A DNA stretch of 64,000 nt, taken from contig NZ_QKYW01000007.1 in the NCBI RefSeq assembly GCF_003253735.1, forward strand, positions 73,451-137,450, written 5' to 3'. This DNA is from Pseudomonas sp. URMO17WK12:I2 (GTDB taxonomy: Bacteria > Pseudomonadota > Gammaproteobacteria > Pseudomonadales > Pseudomonadaceae). Below, in pieces: positions 52,863-61,190 of this stretch. The notes below the pieces were generated by a model. It saw only the letters and a program-made list of their open reading frames with translations. It was not told the origin of the DNA and ran no database searches. A program made the translations under genes and the position numbers. The stretch's first letter is position 1, and each line of letters begins with the position of its first letter.

Positions 52863-53668
52863 GGTTCCTCCTTCACGGCCTCCAGTGCTCGGGCCAAGCT
52901 GGCGCGGGACAGTTCACCGAGGTGGCTGCCCAGCAGGCGGCCCTCGGCGTCGTAGAACAGGGTGGTGGGCAAGGCCCGCGAGCCGACCAGTTGCCCCAGG
53001 GCCCCGTCGCTGTCGAGTAGCACGTTGTCCAGTTGCAGCGCCTGGCTGGCGAGATAGGCACTGACCTCGCCTGCGCCCTCGCCCTGGTTGGCGAAAACGA
53101 AGGTCACGCCTGGGTGCGCACGCTGCGCCTCGGCCAGCACCGGCATCTCGCGTCGGCAGGGCGGGCACCAGGTGGCCCACAGGTTGATCACCATGGGTCG
53201 GCCGAGCTTCTCGCGCAGTTCCAGCGGTTGCCCCTGGACATCGCGCAGGGTCAGTTCCGGCAGGCTCGTGCCCTGCTCCAGGCTATGCAGCACCAGGCTG
53301 CCCATGCCCCACACCAGCAGCCCCGCCGCCATGCCACCGGCCAGGGCGCGGCGCATCGCCGCCTGGTGCCACAGGTACCAGGCGCCCAGCAAGCCTGCCG
53401 CCAGTAAACCGCCCCAGGCGCTGAAGCCGCCGTCACGAATATCGATCACCCGCCAGGGCGCGTCCTGGTAATGCTCGAAGTAGCGGACGACGAAGGCCAG
53501 CCGCGCGCCCAGCAGCGCCGCCAGCAGCAGGCGGAAGATCAGCTTCTCCGGATTGACCTGGTGCCTGCGCCCCAGCCACCAGCCGACCAGGGTGGCCAGC
53601 AACAGGCTCACCAGCAGCAACACATGGCCCACGCCAAGCGCCAGCGGCCCTATATCTATCGTCAACAT
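52859..53668 (-). CDS. Membrane-anchored TlpA-like thiol:disulfide protein with Lgt-like N-terminal domain
   Basis: A 269-residue fusion. Residues 1-about 128 hold four or so helices with an Lgt-like pattern (GARLAFVVRYFEHY, DGGFSAWGGLLAAGLLGAW). Residues about 135-265 are a TlpA/ResA thioredoxin domain with CPPC at 168-171 (WATWCPPCRREMP) and the cis-Pro region GSRALPTTLFYDAEG, facing the periplasm. The start overlaps the fisR stop (TGATG). Its place suggests a role in protein-thiol or persulfide reduction during sulfur stress; that is inference. Confidence 0.85.
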   Translation of the reverse strand: MLTIDIGPLALGVGHVLLLVSLLLATLVGWWLGRRHQVNPEKLIFRLLLAALLGARLAFVVRYFEHYQDAPWRVIDIRDGGFSAWGGLLAAGLLGAWYLWHQAAMRRALAGGMAAGLLVWGMGSLVLHSLEQGTSLPELTLRDVQGQPLELREKLGRPMVINLWATWCPPCRREMPVLAEAQRAHPGVTFVFANQGEGAGEVSAYLASQALQLDNVLLDSDGALGQLVGSRALPTTLFYDAEGRLLGSHLGELSRASLARALEAVKEEP

Positions 53669-54969
53669 CAGCCCTGCTCCCGGAGACGGCGATACAGGGT
53701 CCGCTCACTGAGCCCCAGGTACTTCGCCAACTCGCTACGCGTGCCCTTGAAGGTCGCCACCATCTGTTGCAGCGATCGTTGATCACCTGCTGCCGGCAGC
53801 CCGGGCGCGTGCGCGGTGATGGCGGGCGGCAGGTGGCGGGTACGGATGACCCCGTCGTCGGCAAACAGGCTTGCCCTGTCCAGGGCATTACGCAATTCGC
53901 GAATATTGCCCGGCCAGGCATAGCGCTGGAGGCAGACCAGAGCCTCGTCATCGATGACCAGCCGCTTGGCCGGGTCACGGCGCTGCAAGAACGAATTCGC
54001 CAGCAAACCGATATCCTCCACCCGCTCGCGCAATGGCGGCAGCCGAATGGGAAAGGTACTGAGGCGGTAGTAAAGATCCGCCCTGAACGCCCCGCTGACC
54101 ATCATCTCTTCCAGCGGCTTGTGGGTGGCGGCAACCAGCCTGAAGTTCGCATGGAGGGTTTCCACACTGCCGACGCGGCGGTAGGTTCCCGACTCGATCA
54201 GGCGCAGCAGCTTCACCTGCATGGCCAGGGGCACATCACCGATTTCGTCGAGGAACAGGGTGCCACCCTGGGCAATGTCCACCAGGCCCGGTTTGCGGGC
54301 CACAGCGCCGGTGAAGGCGCCCTTTTCATGACCGAACAATTCGCTTTCGAACAGGGTCTCGGTCAACCCCGAGCAGTCGACCACCACGAACGGCCCATCG
54401 GCCCGCTCGCTGTTCTCGTGAACGGCGCGGGCGAACAACTCCTTGCCGGTACCCGACTCCCCCAGCAACAGCACCGGCAGCATGGTGGTGGCGACGCGCT
54501 TGAGCTCCGCCAAGGCGAGATTGAACGCCGTGGAACAGCCTACCAAACCTTCGTCATTCGGCTGCGCCGAGGCGCTGCGCACCAGGGTCAGGCGCTCCAC
54601 GTAGGCCCTGATGGCCCCTCCCTCGGCGAAGATCGGCCGCAGCTCGACGTCGACGTGCTCGGGCCCCCGTGGGGTGTGATGGATATGCAGCACCCGATCC
54701 GGGCCGTTGAGCTCTTGCGCCTTGCGCATGGGGCAGTGCTCGCCGGCCTGATCGCAGGGGACCGCATAATGGTGCGAGACCTCATAGCACTTGCGCCCCA
54801 GGACAGGGGCGTCAGGGCTGGCAAACTGGCGCTGATAGGCCGCGTTCGCGGCGAGGATCTGGTAATCGGTGTCGAGCACGATCATCGGCTGCGGCTCGTG
54901 TTCGAGAAACGAAACCAGTGACCGTAGCTGATCGGACTTGATAATCGAACCGCCTGCTTTGGCTGTCAT
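53668..54969 (-). CDS. fisR: Sigma-54-dependent activator, FisR-like sulfane-sulfur sensor
   Basis: A 433-residue activator. The N-terminal PAS-like domain (MIVLDTDYQILAANAAYQRQF) holds Cys61, Cys72 and Cys79; the 11 and 7 residue spacing equals that recalled for Cupriavidus FisR (53, 64, 71). The AAA+ domain has GESGTGKE, the sigma-54 contact loop GAFTGA and LFLDEIGD. The C-terminus has a Fis-type helix-turn-helix (SELAKYLGLSERTLYRRL). Divergent from the dioxygenase-SQR genes with a sigma-54 promoter between, so it should activate them when its thiols react with polysulfide. Confidence 0.92.
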   Translation of the reverse strand: MTAKAGGSIIKSDQLRSLVSFLEHEPQPMIVLDTDYQILAANAAYQRQFASPDAPVLGRKCYEVSHHYAVPCDQAGEHCPMRKAQELNGPDRVLHIHHTPRGPEHVDVELRPIFAEGGAIRAYVERLTLVRSASAQPNDEGLVGCSTAFNLALAELKRVATTMLPVLLLGESGTGKELFARAVHENSERADGPFVVVDCSGLTETLFESELFGHEKGAFTGAVARKPGLVDIAQGGTLFLDEIGDVPLAMQVKLLRLIESGTYRRVGSVETLHANFRLVAATHKPLEEMMVSGAFRADLYYRLSTFPIRLPPLRERVEDIGLLANSFLQRRDPAKRLVIDDEALVCLQRYAWPGNIRELRNALDRASLFADDGVIRTRHLPPAITAHAPGLPAAGDQRSLQQMVATFKGTRSELAKYLGLSERTLYRRLREQG

Positions 54970-55009
54970 GGGCGCTACCGCAAATGCTGAGGGTGCGAGC
55001 ATCCTGCGG

Positions 55010-55040
55010 GGCACTGCCAACACTGTCAATTGGCAGTGCC
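55010..55040. promoter_or_regulatory. Predicted upstream activator site for FisR
   Basis: ggcactgccaa and ttggcagtgcc are perfect 11-bp inverted arms separated by 9 nt. The spacer itself (cactgtcaa) is a near copy of the left arm, so the site has three half-sites. It lies 41 nt from the fisR start and about 165 nt upstream of the predicted dioxygenase transcription start, as enhancer-binding sites do. Confidence 0.75.
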
Positions 55041-55163
55041 AGGCCTGCCAGATGGCACAGCCCATTGCCCATTATTGCCGAGAATCCATTCAGCAGTGCT
55101 GAACCAGGGATAAAACCCCTTTCAAATCAAATAGCTAGCAAATCCCTACGAGACCTCATGGAT

Positions 55164-55179
55164 TGGCACAGCAGTTGCT
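55164..55179 (+). promoter_or_regulatory. Sigma-54 (-24/-12) promoter of the dioxygenase-SQR operon
   Basis: TGGCAC-AGCAG-TTGCT matches the -24/-12 consensus fully, with GG and GC exactly 10 nt apart. Expected transcription start is near 55190, leaving about 40 nt of leader before the dioxygenase ATG. Confidence 0.92.
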
Positions 55180-55231
55180 CCACTGCTGGTCACCAAGGGC
55201 GGCCCACAAAGGCCCCGTCAGGAGACAGAAC

Positions 55232-56110
55232 ATGCGCAACAAACTCCACGTCGAGGCGTTCCACGACAGTGCGACCGGCACCATCAGCTATATCGCCCTC
55301 GATCTCGAGACCAACCACTGTGCGCTGATCGACAGCGTGCTCGATTACGACCCCAAGGCCGGGCGTACCTCCACGGCGTCGGCAGACAGGCTGATTGCCC
55401 GGGTGGTCGAGCTCAAGGCCCGCGTGGAATGGATCCTGGAAACCCATGTGCACGCCGATCACCTGACGGCGGCGCCCTACCTGCAGGCGCAGGTCGGCGG
55501 CAAGATCGGGATCGGCAGTCATATTGCCAAGGTCCAAGACGTATTCGGCAGCCTGTACAACGCCGGTGCCGACATGCCCCGCGACGGCAGCCAGTTTGAC
55601 CACCTGTTCGTCGACAACGAGCCGTTCAACATCGGCTCCCTGACCTGCCACGCGCTTCACACACCCGGGCACACTCCGGCCTGCATGGCCTACGTGCTAC
55701 GTGATGGGCACGGCACCGCCGCGTTCGTGGGCGACACCCTGTTCATGCCCGACTACGGGACCGCACGCTGCGACTTTCCCGGTGGCGACGCACATGCCCT
55801 GTTCAGGTCGATCAGCAGGGTGCTGAGCCTGCCTGCCGACACCTTGCTCTACGTCTGCCACGACTACCCGCCGGAAGGGCGAGAGGTGCAGTACGTCAGC
55901 ACGGTGGCCGAACAGCGCACACTCAATATCCACGTACGCGATGGCATCAGCGAGGAACAATTCGTGGCCATGCGTACCACCCGCGACGCCACGCTGGAAA
56001 TGCCCACGCTGATCATGCCTTCGGTACAGGTCAACATGCGCGCCGGGCACCTGCCTGCCCCCGAAACCAACGGCGTGCGCTACCTGAAGATACCGCTCAA
56101 CCTGATTTGA
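55232..56110 (+). CDS. pdo: Persulfide dioxygenase (ETHE1-like metallo-beta-lactamase fold)
   Basis: A 292-residue cytoplasmic enzyme. The non-haem iron site uses HVHADH (with Asp-His), TPGHT and GDTLF. Substrate-binding features common to the family are the Tyr/Arg-rich end of MPDYGTARCDFPGGDA and CHDYPPEGRE. It oxidises glutathione persulfide to sulfite and glutathione. CAGGAGA lies upstream of the ATG at 55232; the frame further upstream crosses the sigma-54 promoter and is not the real start. First gene of the operon with the SQR fusion. Confidence 0.94.
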   Translation: MRNKLHVEAFHDSATGTISYIALDLETNHCALIDSVLDYDPKAGRTSTASADRLIARVVELKARVEWILETHVHADHLTAAPYLQAQVGGKIGIGSHIAKVQDVFGSLYNAGADMPRDGSQFDHLFVDNEPFNIGSLTCHALHTPGHTPACMAYVLRDGHGTAAFVGDTLFMPDYGTARCDFPGGDAHALFRSISRVLSLPADTLLYVCHDYPPEGREVQYVSTVAEQRTLNIHVRDGISEEQFVAMRTTRDATLEMPTLIMPSVQVNMRAGHLPAPETNGVRYLKIPLNLI

Positions 56111-56158
56111 GCGCCCCCTACAAAAATTATTCGTGCACGCCTTCATTTCGAGGTCTTT

Positions 56159-57829
56159 ATGGACATTCGCAGCCTTGCACCTGGCCTGTCAGTCACCGGA
56201 CAACTCCATCCAGATGACGTGGTAGCTCTCAAAAACGCCGGCTACCGGGCCATCATCTGCAATCGGCCCGATGGCGAAGGTAGCGACCAAGCGTTGTTTG
56301 CCGACATCCAGCGAGCCGCCCAGCAACACGGCATGCAGGCCCATTACCTGCCCGCCGACACGGGCAAGGTCAGCGATGAGCAGGCCGAGCTGTTCGGCAA
56401 GCTGCTCGAGACGCTGCCCCGCCCCCTGATTGCCTATTGCCGTTCCGGCATGCGCTCGACCACCCTGTGGGCACTGTCGCAGGCCAGGGCACAACCGCTG
56501 GAGCAGATCGTCGATGCGGCAAAGAAAGCCGGCTTCGACATGGCCTCGGTAGCCCGCAGGATTGCCAATCAGGGGCAAACGCCCATGGACGTGGCGCAGG
56601 CCATGCATACGGTGGTCATCGTCGGCGGCGGTGCGGCGGGCATCGCCACGGCATCGAGCCTGCTGGCCCGCGAGCCCGGATTGGATATCGCCATCATCGA
56701 TCCCGCCGATGTGCACTACTACCAACCCGGCTGGACCCTGGTCGGCGGCGGCATCTTCGAGGCGGCGCAAACCGCTCACAGCATGGGCGCGACCGTGCCT
56801 CGCGGCGTGCACTGGATAAAGTCAGCGGTGGCCGCCTTCGAGCCGCAGCGCAACGCCGTCATCCTTAACGGCTGCCGGGTGGTCAGGTACCAACAGCTGA
56901 TCGTCTGCCCCGGCCTCAAACTGGATTGGCACGCCATCGAGGGCTTGGCCGACACCCTGGGTCGCAACGGTGTGACCTCCAACTACCTGTATCACCTGGC
57001 GCCCTATACCTGGGAGCTGGTGCAGCAGCTTCGCGGTGGGCGGGCGATCTTCACCCAGCCACCGATGCCGATCAAATGTGCCGGCGCGCCCCAGAAGGCC
57101 ATGTACCTGTCGGCCGACCACTGGCGCCGCAGCGGTGTGCTGGGCGACACGCAAATCGAGTTCTACAGTGCCGGTGCCGTGCTGTTCGGCGTTGCCGACT
57201 ACGTACCGGCGCTTATGGAGTATGTCGAGGCTTACCGGATCGACCTGAACTTCGGCCATACGCTTACCCGGGTCGATGGCGCAGCGCGTACCGCCACGTT
57301 CAAGCGCGTGGAGGCCGATGGCAGCACCGGCAGTGTTACCCGCCCGTTCGACATGCTCCACGTGGTGCCACCGCAGGTCTCTCCCGACTTCGTGCGTGCC
57401 AGCCCGCTGAGCGACGCGGCCGGCTGGATCGATGTAGACCCCGCAACGCTGCGCCACAAGAGCTGGGAAAACATTCACGCACTTGGCGACGCCACCAACA
57501 CCAGCAACGCGAAAACCGCAGCCGCGGCGCGCAAGCAGGCGCCGGTGGTTGCCCACAACGTACTGGTGGCACTGGGTAAAGCCAAGGGCAAGGCGCTGTA
57601 CGATGGCTATGGATCCTGCCCGTTGACGGTCGAGCGCGGCAAGATCGTGCTGGCCGAATTCAGCTACGGCGGCAAGGTGACCCCCAGCTTCCCATCCTGG
57701 CTCATCGACGGCACCAGGCCCTCCCGCCTGGCCTGGCTGCTTAAGGAACGGATTCTGCCGCCGCTGTACTGGAAAGGCATGCTCAGGGGCCGCGAGTGGT
57801 TGGCGAAGCCGGAGCTGGCGGACGTATGA
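56159..57829 (+). CDS. sqr: DUF442 sulfurtransferase-like domain fused to type II sulfide:quinone oxidoreductase
   Basis: A 556-residue fusion. Residues 1-about 110 form a DUF442/TIGR01244 domain with a rhodanese/phosphatase-like loop YCRSGMRS (Cys94). From residue 151 an FAD-binding fold begins (VVIVGGGAAGIATASSL). The redox cysteines match mitochondrial SQOR: Cys307 in PIKCAGAPQKAMYL and Cys487 in GSCPLTV, 180 apart; Cys250 is also near the flavin. SQR oxidises H2S, passes electrons to ubiquinone and gives a persulfide; the DUF442 domain could carry that sulfur to glutathione. GAGG precedes the ATG, 48 nt after pdo. Confidence 0.93.
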   Translation: MDIRSLAPGLSVTGQLHPDDVVALKNAGYRAIICNRPDGEGSDQALFADIQRAAQQHGMQAHYLPADTGKVSDEQAELFGKLLETLPRPLIAYCRSGMRSTTLWALSQARAQPLEQIVDAAKKAGFDMASVARRIANQGQTPMDVAQAMHTVVIVGGGAAGIATASSLLAREPGLDIAIIDPADVHYYQPGWTLVGGGIFEAAQTAHSMGATVPRGVHWIKSAVAAFEPQRNAVILNGCRVVRYQQLIVCPGLKLDWHAIEGLADTLGRNGVTSNYLYHLAPYTWELVQQLRGGRAIFTQPPMPIKCAGAPQKAMYLSADHWRRSGVLGDTQIEFYSAGAVLFGVADYVPALMEYVEAYRIDLNFGHTLTRVDGAARTATFKRVEADGSTGSVTRPFDMLHVVPPQVSPDFVRASPLSDAAGWIDVDPATLRHKSWENIHALGDATNTSNAKTAAAARKQAPVVAHNVLVALGKAKGKALYDGYGSCPLTVERGKIVLAEFSYGGKVTPSFPSWLIDGTRPSRLAWLLKERILPPLYWKGMLRGREWLAKPELADV

Positions 57830-57857
57830 GGCGCCCCTGGCGCGCGAGGGCGCGGCA

Positions 57858-58655
57858 ATGATCACGATCGTCCTGCTTGGCCTGCTGGTCGGTGTGATCC
57901 TGGCCCTGACCGGTGCGGGCGGCGGCATACTGGCAGTGCCATTGCTGGTCTTCGTGCTGGGCCTGGAGGTTGCCGATGCCGCCCCGGTCGGCTTGCTGGC
58001 GGTCGGCCTGGCGGCCAGCCTCGGGGCAGCGATGGGCCTGCGGGACGGCATCGTTCGCTACAAGGCCGCACTGCTGGTGGCCGCTGCCGGGATGCTCTGC
58101 TCGCCCATCGGCCTGTGGGTGGCACAGCGCCTGCCCAACCGCCCGCTGATGGGGATATTTGCCCTGGTGCTCATGTACGTCGCCTGGCTGACCTGGCGCC
58201 GCACCCAGGCCTCGCCGCCAGGCCGGTCAGCCTTTACCAAGCCACCCCCCTGCCAGCTGGACGTCAATCGCGGCAAATTGAACTGGACCGGGCCTTGCGC
58301 CTGGGCCCTCACGCTCTCAGGCCTGGTAGCCGGCGGCTTGTCCGGTTTGCTGGGCGTAGGCGGCGGCTTCGTGCTGGTGCCCGCCCTGCAACGCTACAGC
58401 AACATAACGGCGCAATCGGTACTGGCGACTTCCCTTGCCGTTATCGCCCTGATTTCCGCTGCCGGGGTGATCACCAGCTCGGCCGCAGGCCACTTGAACT
58501 GGCTGATAGCCGCGCCATTTTGCATGGGCGCCCTGGCTGGCATGCTGGCCGGCCGGGTGACCGCCAGCAGACTGTCCGGGCCGAACCTGCAACGGGGCTT
58601 TGCGCTGGTATCGGCAACGGTCGCCGTCGGGATGTTGATAAGGGCCGTGCTGTAA
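57858..58655 (+). CDS. TauE/SafE family sulfite exporter
   Basis: A 265-residue protein of about eight hydrophobic helices in two repeated halves, each with the family glycine motif (TGAGGGILAVPLLVFVLGL and GLLGVGGGFVLVPAL). It lies 28 nt after the SQR fusion in the same direction. The sulfite formed by the dioxygenase is toxic, so export is the likely role. No clear terminator follows before the convergent hydrolase gene. Confidence 0.9.
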   Translation: MITIVLLGLLVGVILALTGAGGGILAVPLLVFVLGLEVADAAPVGLLAVGLAASLGAAMGLRDGIVRYKAALLVAAAGMLCSPIGLWVAQRLPNRPLMGIFALVLMYVAWLTWRRTQASPPGRSAFTKPPPCQLDVNRGKLNWTGPCAWALTLSGLVAGGLSGLLGVGGGFVLVPALQRYSNITAQSVLATSLAVIALISAAGVITSSAAGHLNWLIAAPFCMGALAGMLAGRVTASRLSGPNLQRGFALVSATVAVGMLIRAVL

Positions 58656-58776
58656 GTCAGACCTGTGGCCGCTGCGCATATCGGTTAATCGGCCTGTTGG
58701 CAACGCTCAACGCCCTGGTATCGGTATCCGCGGCTAGTCGGCAGCCAGCCGAGAAGCCGCCTCCTGTACCCCCGTG

Positions 58777-59517
58777 TCAGCCGCGCGCCAGAGTACGCGC
58801 GAAGAACGCCAGCATCTGCTTCCAGCCATGCTCGGCGGCCTTTTCGTCATACACCGGAAAGTCCGGCTTCATCCAGCCGTGCTTGGCCGGATAGGTTTCC
58901 GAGCTGTAGGTCACACCGGCGTCGCTCAACGCCTTCTCGAAACGCTCAGCCATTTCCGGCGGGTAGCTGCCGTCGTTCTCGGCGGCGGCGATGTAGACCT
59001 CGGCCTGCAGCACGGACGCCGCGCGATGCGGGCTGTCGGCTGCGTCGGTGGCCAGGTTGCCGCCATGAAAGCTGGCGACGGCGGCGAAGCGTTCCGGGCG
59101 CGCCCCAGCGGAGGCGATGGCCATGCCGCCGCCCATGCAGAAGCCAACGGCGCCGATGCGCTTGCCGTGCACCTCGCTGCGCTGGTCGAGGTAGCCAATA
59201 TAGGCATCGATATCCGCCGCCGCCTTGGCATTGCCGGTGGTGGCCATCAGCGGGCCGAGGATGGCGCGAAAGTCGCCCTTGAAGACTTCCTTGGGGTCGA
59301 ACGGCCCGTATGCGCCATAGCGGTAATACATGTCCGGCAGCAGCACCACGTAGCCGGCATCGGCCAGGCGCTCGGCCATGGCGAGCACAGCGGGGCGAAT
59401 GCCGCCGGCATCCATGTAAAAGATGACCGCCGGACCGCCCTGCCCGCTGGCGGGCGTGAACAGGTGGGCCGGGCACTGGCCGTCTGGCGTGGTGATGACG
59501 ATTTGCTCGTGAGCCAT
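58777..59517 (-). CDS. Dienelactone hydrolase family protein
   Basis: A 246-residue alpha/beta hydrolase with the cysteine nucleophile elbow GFCMGGG, an Asp in IAAAENDGSYPPE and His in YPAKHGWMKPDF. The family hydrolyses dienelactones or other esters; the substrate here is not known and no aromatic-degradation genes adjoin. GGAGG lies 8 nt before the ATG. Convergent with the sulfur operon. Confidence 0.9.
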   Translation of the reverse strand: MAHEQIVITTPDGQCPAHLFTPASGQGGPAVIFYMDAGGIRPAVLAMAERLADAGYVVLLPDMYYRYGAYGPFDPKEVFKGDFRAILGPLMATTGNAKAAADIDAYIGYLDQRSEVHGKRIGAVGFCMGGGMAIASAGARPERFAAVASFHGGNLATDAADSPHRAASVLQAEVYIAAAENDGSYPPEMAERFEKALSDAGVTYSSETYPAKHGWMKPDFPVYDEKAAEHGWKQMLAFFARTLARG

Positions 59518-59654
59518 ATTGATCCTCCGCTTGGATGCTTGCCGCGAGCACTGGGCGCTGGCGGCATGACTAGGTATTGGTCAACAGAACGGCAATCGAG
59601 TGCCCGAGAACTTCTGGCTGTACTGTCTCGCCTGGCCTTTGGCGCCCGCAAAAA

Positions 59655-59678
59655 AAACCAGGGCAGATGCCCTGGTTT
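59655..59678 (-). terminator. Rho-independent terminator of ispH
   Basis: AAACCAGGGCA and TGCCCTGGTTT stem with a GA loop; the preceding A run gives a T tract on the minus strand, 18 nt after the ispH stop. Confidence 0.9.
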
Positions 59679-59696
59679 CGTATGCAACGCTTAGCT

Positions 59697-60641
59697 CTAG
59701 ACCGCCTTGAGGCGTAGCTCCTTGGGCATGGAGAACGTCACGTTCTCCGGGCGGCCATCGAGTTCCTGGACGTTGCTGGCGCCCCACTCGCCCAGTTTGT
59801 CGATCACCCCGCGCACCAGTACTTCCGGGGCCGAAGCGCCGGCGGTAATGCCGATGCCCTTGGCGCCGTCGAACCACTCGCGCTGCAGATCCTCGGCGCC
59901 GTCGATCAGGTACGCCGGAGTACCCATGCGCTCGGCCAGCTCGCGCAGTCGGTTGGAGTTGGAGCTGTTGGGGCTGCCCACCACCAGCAGCACGTCGCAC
60001 TCGTCGGCCAGTTGCTTGACCGCATCCTGGCGGTTCTGGGTGGCGTAGCAGATATCGTCCTTGCGCGGCCCGCCGATAGCGGGGAAGCGTGCGCGCAGGG
60101 CATCGATGACCTTGCTGGTGTCGTCCATCGACAGTGTGGTCTGGGTCACGAAGGCGAGATTCTCGGGATCGCGCACCTGCAGCTTGGCGACATCCTCCTC
60201 GTCTTCGACCAGGTAGATGGCGCCGCCATTGCTGGCGTCGTACTGGCCCATGGTGCCTTCGACTTCCGGGTGGCCCTCATGGCCAATGAGGATGCACTCG
60301 CGGCCATCGCGGCTGTAGCGCACCACTTCCAGATGCACCTTGGTGACCAGCGGGCAGGTGGCGTCGAACACCTTCAGGCCGCGGTTGGTGGCCTCGTTGC
60401 GCACCGCCTGGGAAACGCCGTGGGCGCTGAAGATGACGATCACGTCATCGGGCACCTGATCCAGCTCCTCGACGAAGATCGCCCCGCGCGAACGCAGGTC
60501 TTCGACCACGAACTTGTTGTGCACCACTTCATGGCGCACGTAGATCGGCGGGCCGAACACCTCGAGGGCGCGGTTGACGATCTCGATCGCGCGGTCGACA
60601 CCGGCGCAGAAACCGCGGGGATTGGCGAGTTTGATTTGCAT
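59697..60641 (-). CDS. ispH: 4-hydroxy-3-methylbut-2-enyl diphosphate reductase
   Basis: A 314-residue iron-sulfur enzyme of the last step of the MEP isoprenoid pathway. The three cluster cysteines lie in RGFCAGVDRA, FDATCPLVTKVH and DDICYATQNRQ. The substrate-binding Ser/Asn segment is GSPNSSNSNRL, and the catalytic Glu lies in IGHEGHPEVEGTMGQ. It follows the ileS-lspA-fkpB genes, as in P. aeruginosa, with a toxin-antitoxin pair in between. Confidence 0.97.
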   Translation of the reverse strand: MQIKLANPRGFCAGVDRAIEIVNRALEVFGPPIYVRHEVVHNKFVVEDLRSRGAIFVEELDQVPDDVIVIFSAHGVSQAVRNEATNRGLKVFDATCPLVTKVHLEVVRYSRDGRECILIGHEGHPEVEGTMGQYDASNGGAIYLVEDEEDVAKLQVRDPENLAFVTQTTLSMDDTSKVIDALRARFPAIGGPRKDDICYATQNRQDAVKQLADECDVLLVVGSPNSSNSNRLRELAERMGTPAYLIDGAEDLQREWFDGAKGIGITAGASAPEVLVRGVIDKLGEWGASNVQELDGRPENVTFSMPKELRLKAV

Positions 60642-60677
60642 GATGGTTGTCTCGATTACGCGGCGCCGAACAGGGGC

Positions 60678-60951
60678 TCAAGGATACTGTTGGCGAGCAT
60701 GAAGAACATTCACCACTTCCACAGCGTCAGCGGCTACTCGGTAAACCAGAATTGTAGTTTGGATGAGCGATCAGCTCACGTGTTCCAGGCACCCGACCAA
60801 AGCGCAGGTAGGGATGCTCGGCCAATGGCAGCACAACCGATTCAAGGCGTTCCTTCAACTGCCTGGCGGCCTTGGGGTCTTCATTGGCGATGTAGCGAAT
60901 GATCTGCAAGAGATCGTCCCTGGCAGTGGCTCGCCAGACGATGGGCAGCAT
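60678..60951 (-). pseudogene. ParE/RelE-type toxin gene with a C-terminal frameshift
   Basis: The ATG at 60951 overlaps the antitoxin stop (TGATG). The protein starts MLPIVWRATARDDLLQIIRY and continues with AARQLKERLESVVLPL and RELIAHPNYN, then stops early at 60727 after SGLPSSR. If one A of 'acaatt' is skipped, the frame reads RELIAHPNYILVYRVAADAV and runs on to ARQQYP with a stop at 60678, the normal ParE C-terminus. So the gene has a one-base insertion that removes the conserved last strand. It is probably inactive, unless this is a sequencing error or programmed slippage. Confidence 0.85.
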
Positions 60952-61142
60952 CAACTACTGCGCCGCCGTGCCTCTGCTTCGCTAATGACGGCCTCGACAT
61001 CGGCCATCACCTGATCATGAGCAACCACACCGCGAGCGTCTGCGAGCGACTCCTGGACCTTGCGGCGGAACCAACCGTCGTGGCTGTCCGCCAATTCCTG
61101 GGTCTCGAACTCCGACACGATGGGGGAACGCTGTACGCTCAT
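60951..61142 (-). CDS. Antitoxin of a ParE/RelE-type toxin-antitoxin pair
   Basis: A 63-residue protein reading SPIVSEFETQELADSHDGWF, then RRKVQESLADARGVVAHDQVM and AEARRRSS. It matches the stability-determinant/RHH-like antitoxins that pair with ParE toxins in Pseudomonas. A perfect GGAGG lies upstream of the ATG, and the stop overlaps the toxin start. Antitoxin-first order allows autoregulation. It lies between fkpB and ispH, splitting a usually contiguous cluster. Confidence 0.88.
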   Translation of the reverse strand: MSVQRSPIVSEFETQELADSHDGWFRRKVQESLADARGVVAHDQVMADVEAVISEAEARRRSS

Positions 61143-61190
61143 GGCGCGGCCTCCGTGTTAGCGGGCAACAAGGTATCCATCCTACACTGC

